64,000 bases of DNA, from assembly GCF_023016265.1 (NCBI RefSeq), contig NZ_CP095412.1:558001-622000 (forward strand), written 5' to 3'. Every line of letters begins with the position of its first letter. Within the stretch, counting starts at the first letter, position 1. Below the pieces are notes generated by a model. That model had not been told where the DNA came from. It did no database searches and was given only the letters and a program-made list of their open reading frames with translations. Origin of the DNA: Blastococcus sp. PRF04-17. Its GTDB lineage: Bacteria; Actinomycetota; Actinomycetes; Mycobacteriales; Geodermatophilaceae. Both the position numbers and the translations under genes were made by a program. Positions 1 through 8,035 of the stretch are shown piece by piece.

Positions 1-477
1 GATGAGCTCGGCGAGGTCGGTCTCGTGCGCGGCGATGCCGGCCGCTTCGAGCGCCTCGTTGAGGCCGATCTCCTGGGTGGCCATCGACTTGACCTTGACC
101 ACCTCGTCGGTGCCGGTCGCCTGCACGAGCCGGATGACGATCTCGTTGGCCTCCTCGGCGTCGCGGGCCCAGTGCACGGTGCCGCCGCGGGCGGTGACCT
201 GCTCCTCGAGGGCGACGAGGTGCTCGTCGAGCCGGGCCATGGTGGCGGCCTTGATCGCCCGCCCGGCCTCGCGGAGCTCCGCCCAGTCGGGCACCTCGTC
301 GACGACGGCCTTGCGCTTGGCGCGGATGGTCGAGGTCGCGTGGCCGAGATTTGCCCGCAGCTGGCCGTCCCGCAGGGACTCGCGCGCGGCGTCGGGGAAC
401 GAGCGGTCGCCGCGCAGGTGGCCCACCCCCCGGGGCGCATGAGGCAGCGACGGCATCCCCAGGTCGACGGCGCTCAC
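1..477 (-). CDS. lutB: LutB, lactate utilisation iron-sulfur protein (N-terminal part)
   Basis: Only the first 159 codons are inside the window; the gene continues past the left edge. LutB is the iron-sulfur component of the LutABC complex that oxidises L-lactate to pyruvate. The visible part reads as the start of the family: a short leader, then ATIRAKR-like basic helix, HLVALEEQVTARGG, and the DEVVKVKSMATQEIGLNEAL stretch typical of the LUD domain. The ferredoxin-like cysteines lie outside the window. GTG at 477 is taken as start; an ATG eight codons further in is an alternative. It follows lutA on the same strand with a 73-bp gap that holds two hairpin-forming palindromes. Confidence 0.85.
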   Translation of the reverse strand, partial: MSAVDLGMPSLPHAPRGVGHLRGDRSFPDAARESLRDGQLRANLGHATSTIRAKRKAVVDEVPDWAELREAGRAIKAATMARLDEHLVALEEQVTARGGTVHWARDAEEANEIVIRLVQATGTDEVVKVKSMATQEIGLNEALEAAGIAAHETDLAELI

Positions 478-488
478 CGCCAGCTCCC

Positions 489-541
489 GCTTTCTGTACC
501 GAAAGCTGCCCGGGGCGGCGCAGCTTTCTGTACCGAAAGCT
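489..541. repeat. Two direct copies of a GCTTTCnGTACnGAAAGC palindrome
   Basis: GCTTTCTGTACCGAAAGCT occurs at 489-507 and again, preceded by an A, at 522-541, 14 bases apart. Each copy folds into a hairpin (AGCTTTC/GAAAGCT around GTAC). They sit between lutA and lutB. The same 16-base core occurs twice more at 48497-48554. Possible roles are an operon-internal attenuator, an operator or a dispersed intergenic repeat; the sequence alone does not decide. Confidence 0.7.
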
Positions 542-550
542 GTAACGGGG

Positions 551-1339
551 TCATCGGGGGACCGCCGGGGAGGTCGACTGCCGCGGCGTGACGGCTTCCT
601 CGGTCGACGCCAGGATCTCGGCCAGGTGCACCGTCCGCGTACCGGCGCGCAGCCGCGACAGGCCGCCGCCGATGTGCATCAGGCAGGACGCGTCGCCGGC
701 CGTGCACACCTCCGCGTGCGTGGACAGCACGTTGGCCATCTTGTCGGTGAGCATCGCGGTCGACGTCTCCGCGTTCTTCACCGCGAACGTGCCGCCGAAG
801 CCGCAGCACTGGTCGGCGGCCGGGAGCTCCACCAGGTCGAGGCCCCGCACCGCCCGCAGCAGCTGCAGCGGCCGGTCGCCGACCCGGAGCATGCGCAGCG
901 AGTGGCAGGTGGGGTGGTAGGTCACGCGGTGCGGGTAGTACGCGCCGACGTCGGTCACGCCGAGGACGTCGACCAGGAACTGGGACAGCTCGTACGTCCG
1001 GTCGGCGAGTGCCGCCGCGTCGTCGGCGAGCGCGTGGTCGCCGGCACGGCGGGCGACCATCGCCTGCTGGTGGTGGATCGAGGCCACGCACGAGCCGGAC
1101 GGCGCGACGATCGCCTCGACACCAGAAGACAGGGCCCCGGCGAAGGCGCGCACGTGGTTGGCGACGATCGGCACCGCCTCGCGGCGGTAGCCGGTGTTGA
1201 CATGCATCTGGCCGCAGCAGGACTGCCCGGGCGGGACGACGACGTCGTGGCCGAGCCGCTCGAGCAACACGGCGGTCGCCGTCGCCACCTGCGGCACCAT
1301 CGTGTCGACCAGGCAGGTGGCGAAGAGAGCGACCTTCAC
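551..1339 (-). CDS. lutA: LutA, lactate utilisation protein, CCG-domain Fe-S subunit
   Basis: 262 residues, about the usual LutA/YkgE length. It carries the two cysteine-rich CCG modules of the heterodisulfide-reductase type: GQSCCGQMHVNTGYR near residue 40 and ADQCCGFGGTFAVKN near residue 180, with the partner cysteines SGSC and DASC. LutA acts in the cytoplasm with LutB and LutC in oxidising L-lactate to pyruvate. GTG at 1339 begins VKVALFATCLVD, the conserved N-terminus; the longer upstream reading frame has no family match. It follows the FAH-family gene by 25 bp and precedes lutB, so the three are probably one transcript. lutC is not in the window. Confidence 0.88.
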   Translation of the reverse strand: MKVALFATCLVDTMVPQVATATAVLLERLGHDVVVPPGQSCCGQMHVNTGYRREAVPIVANHVRAFAGALSSGVEAIVAPSGSCVASIHHQQAMVARRAGDHALADDAAALADRTYELSQFLVDVLGVTDVGAYYPHRVTYHPTCHSLRMLRVGDRPLQLLRAVRGLDLVELPAADQCCGFGGTFAVKNAETSTAMLTDKMANVLSTHAEVCTAGDASCLMHIGGGLSRLRAGTRTVHLAEILASTEEAVTPRQSTSPAVPR

Positions 1340-1364
1340 GCGGTCCTCGATCCGGCCGCCCCGG

Positions 1365-2216
1365 TCACACCGGTCTCCGGGCGTCGTTGCCGACGATCCT
1401 GTTGCGCAGGGTGCCGATGCGCTCGACCTCCACCTCGACCACGTCGCCGGGCTGGAGCAGCCAGGGCGGCGTCCGCCCGTATCCGACACCGGACGGTGTG
1501 CCGGTGGCGAGGAGATCACCGGGGCGCAGCGTGAACGTGTGGGAGATGAGCGAGAGGGTGTCGCCGACGGTGTAGACCATCTGGTCGGTGCGGCCGTCCT
1601 GGACAGTCTCGCCGTTGACGCGGGTGCGCACCCGGAGGCCTTCTCGGAGGTCGCCCACCTGCGACGCCGGGACCATGGGCCCCAGCGGGCCGGAGTTGTC
1701 CCCGTTCTTGCCCAGGATCCACTGGCTGGTGAGCTTCTGGGCCCGTCGCGCGGTGAGGTCGTTGAAGCACGAGTAGCCGACGACGGCAGCCAGTGCCTCG
1801 TCGGGGGTGGCGTCCACCAGTGGGCGGCCGACGTAGGCCACGATCTCGCCCTCCCAGTCGATGCCGTCCTCGTTCGAGGGAACCGGCACCTCCGCGCCGT
1901 GCACGGTCAGGGACTGCGTCCAGCGGGCGAACAGGGTCGGGTGCGGCGGCACGCCCTCCGTCGCGTAGGAGCCCTCCGCTACGTGGGCGAGGTAGTTCAG
2001 GCCGATGCAGATGACCCGGGCACCCGGCAGCACCGGTGGCACGAACTCGACGTCCCCGACCGGGTGGACCCCGCCGGAGGGGGCGCGGGCCAGGTGCCCG
2101 GCCGCGTCGGCCCAGAACTCCTCGAGGCCGGCGACCACGGCCACCTGCGTGCCGTCGTCGGAGAGCGATGCCACCTCCACGGGTCCGCCGTTCCGCCGGA
2201 TGCCCACGAATCTCAT
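1365..2216 (-). CDS. Fumarylacetoacetate-hydrolase family protein, probable 2,4-diketo-3-deoxy-sugar-acid hydrolase
   Basis: 283 residues. The C-terminal two thirds is an FAH fold: ICIGLNYLAH, the metal-binding pair in WEGEIVAYVG, FNDLTAR, and the closing block PGDLLATGTPSGVGYG. The family cleaves or isomerises acylpyruvate-type substrates. Start ATG 2216 has a GGGAGG ribosome site six bases upstream. It leads the lutA-lutB operon. In sugar-acid pathways of the fuconate/rhamnonate type a family member splits 2,4-diketo-3-deoxy acids to pyruvate plus L-lactate, which would explain co-transcription with lactate oxidation genes; this substrate is inferred from context. It differs from the true FahA at 13280-14419 in size and motifs. 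Confidence 0.8.
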   Translation of the reverse strand: MRFVGIRRNGGPVEVASLSDDGTQVAVVAGLEEFWADAAGHLARAPSGGVHPVGDVEFVPPVLPGARVICIGLNYLAHVAEGSYATEGVPPHPTLFARWTQSLTVHGAEVPVPSNEDGIDWEGEIVAYVGRPLVDATPDEALAAVVGYSCFNDLTARRAQKLTSQWILGKNGDNSGPLGPMVPASQVGDLREGLRVRTRVNGETVQDGRTDQMVYTVGDTLSLISHTFTLRPGDLLATGTPSGVGYGRTPPWLLQPGDVVEVEVERIGTLRNRIVGNDARRPV

Positions 2217-2433
2217 GCCATGCCTCCCAGGTGCGGTCGGTCCGGTCGGGCCGCGGCCTCGCGCCGCGGGGTGATCGGCATCCTCGCCGACGTGCCGGTC
2301 GGCGTCGACGGCGACCGGCGGGGTGCGGTAGGAGCGGCCGGATCGGGATACACCCATCGGGACCGACCCGGACCGGGTCGTCGTGGCCGGTGCCCCCGGT
2401 CACCGGACAAGCCACCCGAGAGGAAGCCGCACC

Positions 2434-3449
2434 GTGCGCGGAGCCGTCCTGCACGCCCCTGGAGACGTCCGGATCGAGCAGTTGCCCGACCCGGAGGTCG
2501 CCGACCCCACCGACGCGGTCATCCGGCTGTCGGCCACCTGCGTCTGCGGTTCGGACCTGTGGCCCTACCGCGGTATCAACGAGGTCACCGAGCCGGCGCC
2601 GATCGGGCACGAGTACTGCGGGGTGGTCGAGGAGGTCGGCGCCGGCGTCACCTCGGTCCGGCCCGGCCAGTTCGTCATCGGCTCGTTCATCGCCTCCGAC
2701 AACACGTGCGCGCACTGCCGGGCGGCTACCAGAGCGCCTGCGCGCACCGCGTCGGCATGACCGGCGCCCAGGCCGAGCTGCTGCGCGTCCCGCACGCCGA
2801 CGGCACCCTCGTGGCGCTGCCCGACCAGCCCGACGCGGAGCTCCTGCCGAGCCTGCTCACGCTGTCCGACGTCATGGGCACCGGCTGGTTCGCCGCGGTC
2901 GCCGCCGGCGTGCAGCCCGGCATGACCGTCGCCGTCGTCGGGGACGGCGCCGTGGGCCTGCTCGGCGTGCTGTCGGCCCGGCAGATGGGCGCCGAGCGGA
3001 TTATCGCGATGAGCCGGCACGAGCCGCGGCAGAAGCTGGCGACCGAGTTCGGCGCCACCGACGTCGTGGCCGAGCGCGGCGACGAGGCGGTCGCGCGGAT
3101 CCGCGATCTGACCGACGGGGTGGGCGCGGACGCCGTCCTGGAGTGCGTCGGCACCGACGAGGCGATGAGCCAGGCCATCAAGTCGACCCGGGCCGGCGGG
3201 GGAGTGGGCTTCGTCGGCGTCCCCCACGGGGTGTCGATCCCCGGCGGGCGGCTGTTCTCGACGATGGTGCGGCTGCACGGCGGCCCGGCGCCGGTCCGCC
3301 GGTTCCTGCCCGACCTGATCGACGCGACCCTGCGCGGGGAGATCGATCCCGGGCGGGTGTTCGACCTCGACCTGCCGCTGGCCGAGGTGGCCGAGGGCTA
3401 CCGCGCGATGGACGAGCGGCGCGCGATCAAGGCCTACCTCCGGCCCTGA
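2434..3449 (+). pseudogene. Zinc-dependent alcohol dehydrogenase, interrupted by one frameshift
   Basis: Medium-chain zinc dehydrogenase of about 338 residues if repaired. First frame: CVCGSDLWPYRG (catalytic zinc Cys), GHEYCGVVEEVG and the start of the structural-zinc lobe at DNTCAHCRA. The frame then breaks at about 2721-2726 and continues one base back as GYQSACAHRVGMTG, VAVVGDGAVGLLGV (Rossmann NAD site) and the full C-terminus. Restoring one G in GGGCGGC repairs it, so a sequencing deletion is as likely as a real mutation. Start GTG 2434 follows AGAGGAAG by seven bases. It diverges from the FAH-lut operon and may act on a sugar or sugar acid of the same pathway, which is inference. Confidence 0.8.
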
Positions 3450-3618
3450 GCCGTCGTACGGCCGACCAGGTGACGATCGCGAGCAGCAGCAGGCCGGTCG
3501 TCCAGCCCGCGGGTTCGGCGCCGCCGGGGCCGGCTATCGCCGACCACAGCCCGTGCCCGACGGCGTAACCGAGGACGACGACGAGCAGCCCCGGCACGGC
3601 GAGGAAGAGTAGGAACAC
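3427..3618 (-). CDS. Small membrane protein of unknown function
   Basis: 63 residues with two likely membrane segments: VFLLFLAVPGLLVVVLGYAV at the N-terminus and GWTTGLLLLAIVTWSAV near the end, followed by a basic tail. GTG 3618 is preceded by GAGAGG three to four bases upstream, which is rather close; a longer frame upstream exists but is of low-complexity shadow character. Its 3' end overlaps the end of the convergent alcohol dehydrogenase by 23 bases. No family was recognised. Confidence 0.4.
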   Translation of the reverse strand: MFLLFLAVPGLLVVVLGYAVGHGLWSAIAGPGGAEPAGWTTGLLLLAIVTWSAVRRLRAGGRP

Positions 3619-3977
3619 CGACCTCTCTTCGCCGCGCCGGGCGCCGGCGGATGCACCTGCTGCGGCTGGACGTGAAGGTCCACGTGCCGGGGTTCGTCGT
3701 CCCTCTTCCTCGGAGGTGACCGCCTCGCAGCGCGCGACCATGCCGCGGGCTCGGACGGCGACGGCGAAAGACGTTCTAGACGACAAGTTGCGAGCCAGGC
3801 GGGGCTCGCTCATGCTGTCGTCGGGCGGAGCCCCGGGGACACCAGGGTTGCGCTCCGCCCGCCAAACTTCCGGCAGTCGGCACTGCGGGATCGGTTTCAG
3901 CATGCTGAGGCCGGGCATTGCCCGGGCGACCGGCCCCGGCGTGGCCGTCAAACCCCCGCGCCGGGGCCGTGCCGTGC
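3619..3977. other. Non-coding stretch, 359 bp
   Basis: No convincing gene is seen on either strand. The right end carries two hairpins that would terminate the large regulator gene to the right (annotated separately). Base use around 3690-3900 is less GC-biased than in the flanking genes. Confidence 0.5.
3911..3969 (-). terminator. Double hairpin downstream of the LAL regulator gene
   Basis: CGGCCCCGGCG at 3931-3941 pairs perfectly with CGCCGGGGCCG at 3959-3969, an 11-bp GC stem with a 17-base loop. A second short hairpin, CCGGGC-att-GCCCGG, lies at 3911-3925. Both are immediately 3' of the stop codon at 3978, as expected for a terminator of that minus-strand gene. There is no U-tract, as is usual in this group. 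Confidence 0.65.
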
Positions 3978-6704
3978 TCAGCCCCCGGGCAGCCGGTCCG
4001 CCAGTTCGGCGCGCGAGGAGACGCCGAGCTTGAGGTAGACGTGCCGGAGGTGGTACTCCACGGTCTTGGGGCTGAGGAAGAGGGCGGCTGCCGCCTCCCG
4101 GGTCGTCCGGCCGCCGGCCAGCATCGTGGCGATCTGGAGCTCCTGCGGCGTCAGCTCGCGCAGCGCGTCGGCGCGCCGCCGGTGGGCGGTCTCTCCGGTG
4201 GCGCGCAGCTCGCTCGCCGCCTGGTCGGCCCACGGGACGGCGCCCAGCGCGTCGAAGGTGGCCAGCGCCGCCCGTAGCTGCACCCGGGCGTCGACCCGGC
4301 GCCGGGCACGCCGCAGCCTCGCGCCGTACGCGAGCTGCGTGCGCGCCAGCTCGAAGGCGTCCGGCGTCCGCGCGTGGTGGTCGAGCGCCCGGGCGAACAT
4401 CTCGTCCAGCTCCGGTTCCTCGCAGGTGATCCCCAGCGTCCGGGCTGCCCGTGCCTGCGCCCACGGCTGCCCCTTGGCCGCCGCCCGGGAGGCGTACCGG
4501 GCCGCCTCGGCGCGGGCCTCGTCCATCCGGCCGAGGCGGCTGCGCGCCTCGGCCAGTTCGGGTGCGGGGTCGAGATCGACGTCGACCAGTCCGCGCTCGC
4601 GCAGGAGGGCGCCCAGCTGCTCGAGGTGCACCAGGGCGGGCTCCGGCCGGCCGAGCCCGAGCTCCAGGCTCCCGAGTGCGGACAGGGACCACACCTGGAA
4701 GGTGGCGAGGTGCCGCGGCGCGCAGAGCTCCAGGGCCTCACCCGCGTGCGCCCGGCACGCGTCCTCCCGCCCCTGCCTGGCCTCCAGCCAGGCGAGCCCG
4801 GCCAGGCACGCGGCGAGGTCGGAGGTCGAGCCGGTCTCCCTGGCCAGCTGGATGCCCTCGGTGTAGTCGGCCTCGGCGAGGTCCCACCGGTCGCCGGTCG
4901 CCCGGTCGCGCGCGACGAGGAAGAGCAGGAAGGGCAGGCCGCCGAGGTCGCTGCGCCGCCGGACGTCGTCCACGACGGTCGCGACGACGTCGCGACCGGT
5001 GCCGCGCTCGCGCAGGAACAGCACCCCGAGCACCAGCCAGGGGGCCAGCCGCGGGTCGCGGAGCAGCGGCCCGTCGGACTCCAGCAGCCGGACGGCTCGG
5101 CGGATCCGCTCGGGCCCGCCGTGACCGGTCAGGACGCCGGCGACGCCACCGGCCACGGCGGCCGCCCACCGCGCGGACTCCGTACCCGCCCGGTCGACGA
5201 GGGAGTCGATGCGGTCGGCGGCCGAGGCGACCGTGGCCGTGTCGGCGAGGAAGAAGCAGGCGAGGATCGCATCGGCCAGCCACAGGATCGCCGCGTCGGG
5301 ATCGGCGTCGGCGCTCTCGGCCGCCGCGGCCACGAGGTCGTCGCGGGCGCTCTCCACCGAGCCCGTGCGGGCGGCGATCGTGCCGCGCAGCCCCGTGGCC
5401 CGCACCCGCAGCGCCGGTGGCTGCGGCAGCTCGCCGGCACGCGTGAGCAGTGCGGTGGCCTGGCCGGGGACGCCGGCCCGCCAGGCGGACTCCGCCGCCG
5501 ACACCAGGCGGTGGACCGCATCGGCCGGATCCGGGGTCAGGCGGGCGGCGCGCTCGAACCCCGTGGCCGCCACCGCGTGCGCGCCGCGGTCCCGGGCGCG
5601 GACCGCCGCCGCGTCGAGCAGGCCGGCGGTCTGCTCGTCCGGCCCCAGCGCCGACTCGGCGAGGTGCCACGCCCGGCGGTCGACGTCGTCCACGGGCAGC
5701 GCCCGGGCCAGCGCGCGGTGCACGTCGCGGCGGAGCGCCGGCGGCGCCTCCGCCCACACGGCCGAGCGCACCAGGTTGTGGCGGAAGGTCACGAGCCCGG
5801 CGCCGACGCGGAGCAGGTCGGCGGCCTCCGCCTCGTCGAGCGCCGCCACGTCGACACCGAGCAGACCGCAGGCCCGGGCGATCATCGCGACATCGGCACC
5901 GCCCGCGGCCGCCACCACGAGCGCCGTCCGGGCCGGGTCCGAGAGCCGGTCGGCCCGACGGGCGAACGCACGGACCAGCCGGGCGGGCACGGGAACCGGC
6001 GCGCCGGGCGGCAGCTCCTCCACCAGCGGGGCGTCGTCGGCCAGCTCGAGCAGGGCCAGCGGGTTGCCTCCCGTCGCCTCGTGCAGCCGCGCGACGCCCG
6101 GGCTCCCGAGCCGCCGTCCTGTGAAGGTGATCAGCCGTCCCGCGTCGGCCGGGGTGAGGCCCTCGAGGCGCAGCATCGGAAGCCCGGCGCCCGTCAGGAC
6201 CGAGGGGTGCCCGTCGCGGACCGCGGCGAGCAGCGCCACCGGGTCGGCGGTCAGCCGGCGGGCAGCGAACACCAGCGCCTGCGCCGAGGGCTCGTCGAGC
6301 AGGTGCGCGTCGTCCACCAGGACGGCGAGCGGCTGGTCCTCCGCGAACCGGCTGAGCAGGCCCAGCGTCGCCGCGCCGACGGCGAACCGGTCGCTCCCGG
6401 TGCCCGGACGCAGCGCCAGGGCGGCGGCCAGCGCGTCGGCCTGCGGCGGCGGGAGGCGGTCGAGGTGGACCAGCGCCGGCCGGAGCAGCTGCAGCAGCGC
6501 GCCGAAGGGCACCTCGGTCTCGGCCTCCGTGCCCGTCGCCCGCAGCACGCGCATGCCGGTCGCGGATGCGGCGGCGTCCTCGAGCAGGGCGCTCTTGCCG
6601 ATGCCCGCGTCGCCGGTGAGGACCAGGACACCGCTCTGGCCGACCCGGGCGCCCGACAGCAGGCCCTGGATCAGGGATCGCTCGCGATCGCGACCGACCA
6701 GCAT
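3978..6704 (-). CDS. LAL-type LuxR transcriptional regulator with AAA ATPase domain
   Basis: 908 residues, typical for large ATP-binding LuxR (MalT-like) regulators. Walker A GDAGIGKS is at residues 31-38 and Walker B LAVLVDDAHLLD near residue 125. A long alpha-helical TPR-like region fills the middle. The last 60 residues are a LuxR helix-turn-helix (LTPQELQIATMLAGGRTTRE, then SPKTVEYHLRHVYLKLGV). ATG 6704 is exactly six bases downstream of TAGACT, so the mRNA is probably leaderless. It diverges from the methyltransferase at 6808 with about 100 bp between them, making that gene the first candidate target. The inducer is unknown. Confidence 0.88.
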   Translation of the reverse strand: MLVGRDRERSLIQGLLSGARVGQSGVLVLTGDAGIGKSALLEDAAASATGMRVLRATGTEAETEVPFGALLQLLRPALVHLDRLPPPQADALAAALALRPGTGSDRFAVGAATLGLLSRFAEDQPLAVLVDDAHLLDEPSAQALVFAARRLTADPVALLAAVRDGHPSVLTGAGLPMLRLEGLTPADAGRLITFTGRRLGSPGVARLHEATGGNPLALLELADDAPLVEELPPGAPVPVPARLVRAFARRADRLSDPARTALVVAAAGGADVAMIARACGLLGVDVAALDEAEAADLLRVGAGLVTFRHNLVRSAVWAEAPPALRRDVHRALARALPVDDVDRRAWHLAESALGPDEQTAGLLDAAAVRARDRGAHAVAATGFERAARLTPDPADAVHRLVSAAESAWRAGVPGQATALLTRAGELPQPPALRVRATGLRGTIAARTGSVESARDDLVAAAAESADADPDAAILWLADAILACFFLADTATVASAADRIDSLVDRAGTESARWAAAVAGGVAGVLTGHGGPERIRRAVRLLESDGPLLRDPRLAPWLVLGVLFLRERGTGRDVVATVVDDVRRRSDLGGLPFLLFLVARDRATGDRWDLAEADYTEGIQLARETGSTSDLAACLAGLAWLEARQGREDACRAHAGEALELCAPRHLATFQVWSLSALGSLELGLGRPEPALVHLEQLGALLRERGLVDVDLDPAPELAEARSRLGRMDEARAEAARYASRAAAKGQPWAQARAARTLGITCEEPELDEMFARALDHHARTPDAFELARTQLAYGARLRRARRRVDARVQLRAALATFDALGAVPWADQAASELRATGETAHRRRADALRELTPQELQIATMLAGGRTTREAAAALFLSPKTVEYHLRHVYLKLGVSSRAELADRLPGG

Positions 6705-6710
6705 CGGCCG

Positions 6711-6716
6711 AGTCTA
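6711..6716 (-). promoter_or_regulatory. -10 box TAGACT of a leaderless promoter
   Basis: On the minus strand TAGACT is followed by six bases and then the ATG of the LAL regulator, placing the transcription start on the A of ATG. No clear -35 hexamer is visible. Confidence 0.6.
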
Positions 6717-6807
6717 GGGAGCGCCCAGGGGGGTGCCCTGATGCGACGACGCGGGCCGCGGAACCAGGGTCGAGGACACCCAGAACCCCACCTCCGAGGA
6801 CGCAACC

Positions 6808-7890
6808 ATGACCACCACCGAGATCCCCACCCGCCCGATCGACCCCGAGAAGCTGATGGGCTTCGTCTTCAAGGCCGTCGACGAGGTCGGCGCGTCGCTC
6901 AACACCGCGCTCGTCGTCATGGGCGACGCGCTGGGCTACTACCGCACGATGGCCGACGGCAGCCCGGTGACGCCGTCCGAGCTCGCCGAGCGGACGGCGA
7001 CCGGCGAGCCCTACGCCCGGGAGTGGCTGAACGCGCAGGCCGCCGGCGGCTACGTCGACTACGACCCGGAGACCCGCCGGTACACGCTGCCCCCCGAGCA
7101 GGCCGCCGCCCTCACCGACGAGACCAGCCCCGCCTACCTCCCCGGCTTCTTCCAGATCGCGCACGGCACGGTGCGCGACGCCGCGGCCGTGCTCGGCGCC
7201 GCGCGCACCGGCGACGGGATCGGATGGCACGCGCACAACGGCGACGTCCACGTCGGCTGCGAGCGGTTCTTCCGCACCATGTACAACGCGCACCTGATCG
7301 GCGAATGGCTGCCGGCCCTGGACGGCGTCGTGGAGAAGCTCGAGCGCGGGGCCGCGGTCGCCGACGTCGGCTGCGGTCACGGTGCCTCGACCATCCTCAT
7401 GGCCCGGTCGTTCCCGCGGTCGACGTTCGTCGGCTCCGACTACCACGAGGGCTCGATCGCCGTCGCGCGCCAGCGGGCCGAGCAGGCCGGCGTGGGCGAC
7501 CGCGTCCGGTTCGAGGTGGCGCCGGCGAGCGAGTTCACCGGCGGCGGCTACGACCTCGTCACGATGTTCGACTGCCTGCACGACATGGGCGACCCGGTCG
7601 GCGCGGCCCGGCACGTGCGCCGGACGCTGGCCGACGACGGCACCTGGATGATCGTCGAGCCGATGGCCGGCGACCGCGTCGAGGACAACCTCAACCCGGT
7701 GGGCCGGGCCTACTACGGCTTCTCGACCCTGCTGTGCACGCCGGCTTCGCTCTCCCAGGACGTCGGGCTGGCGCTGGGCACCCAGGCCGGACCGGCGCGC
7801 ATCCGCGACGTGGCGAGCACGGCCGGCTTCCGCCGCTTCCGCGCGGTGACCGGCACCCCGTTCAACAACGTCCTCGAAGCCCGGCCGTGA
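6808..7890 (+). CDS. SAM-dependent methyltransferase with winged-helix N-terminus (Rv2258c-like)
   Basis: 360 residues. The N-terminal ~90 residues are a winged-helix/dimerisation region (TPSELAERTATGEPYAREWL). A class I methyltransferase follows, with motif I VADVGCGHGAST near residue 190, the acidic strand-2 end in FVGSDYH and FDCLHDMGDPVGA after motif III. The architecture resembles mycobacterial Rv2258c and is shared with small-molecule O-methyltransferases; the substrate is unknown. The upstream GAGGACG is a usable ribosome site for ATG 6808. It faces away from the LAL regulator gene, which probably controls it. A hairpin element at 7910-7960 follows the stop. Confidence 0.85.
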   Translation: MTTTEIPTRPIDPEKLMGFVFKAVDEVGASLNTALVVMGDALGYYRTMADGSPVTPSELAERTATGEPYAREWLNAQAAGGYVDYDPETRRYTLPPEQAAALTDETSPAYLPGFFQIAHGTVRDAAAVLGAARTGDGIGWHAHNGDVHVGCERFFRTMYNAHLIGEWLPALDGVVEKLERGAAVADVGCGHGASTILMARSFPRSTFVGSDYHEGSIAVARQRAEQAGVGDRVRFEVAPASEFTGGGYDLVTMFDCLHDMGDPVGAARHVRRTLADDGTWMIVEPMAGDRVEDNLNPVGRAYYGFSTLLCTPASLSQDVGLALGTQAGPARIRDVASTAGFRRFRAVTGTPFNNVLEARP

Positions 7891-7909
7891 CCACGCCGGG
7901 CGGGCGACG

Positions 7910-7960
7910 GTGTGCGCTCCGTGGGCATTCCGGGCGCCGGAATGCGCAGTGCGCGCACAC
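7910..7960. repeat. 51-bp bulged inverted repeat (element A)
   Basis: Arms are GTGTGCGC (7910-7917) with GCGCACAC (7953-7960) and GCATTC (7925-7930) with GAATGC (7940-7945). Seven unpaired bases lie between arms on each side and the loop is CGGGCGCCG. An element of the same plan lies at 53286-53340. Here it sits between a stop codon and a promoter, so it may also end the methyltransferase transcript. Confidence 0.6.
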
Positions 7961-8035
7961 ACCCGGCCCAGGTGACCGGCCGTGACCGCGCCGCAGACTG
8001 CCTCGGGGCCCGGCCCGGCGGAGCACAATGCCGGC

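Noticed and set aside
4374-8028. Very long open frames (over 1,000 codons) on both strands across the LAL regulator
   Set aside because: They are shadows typical of ~74% GC DNA: arginine/proline/glycine-rich translations with no motifs, while the minus frame 3978-6704 has Walker and LuxR motifs.
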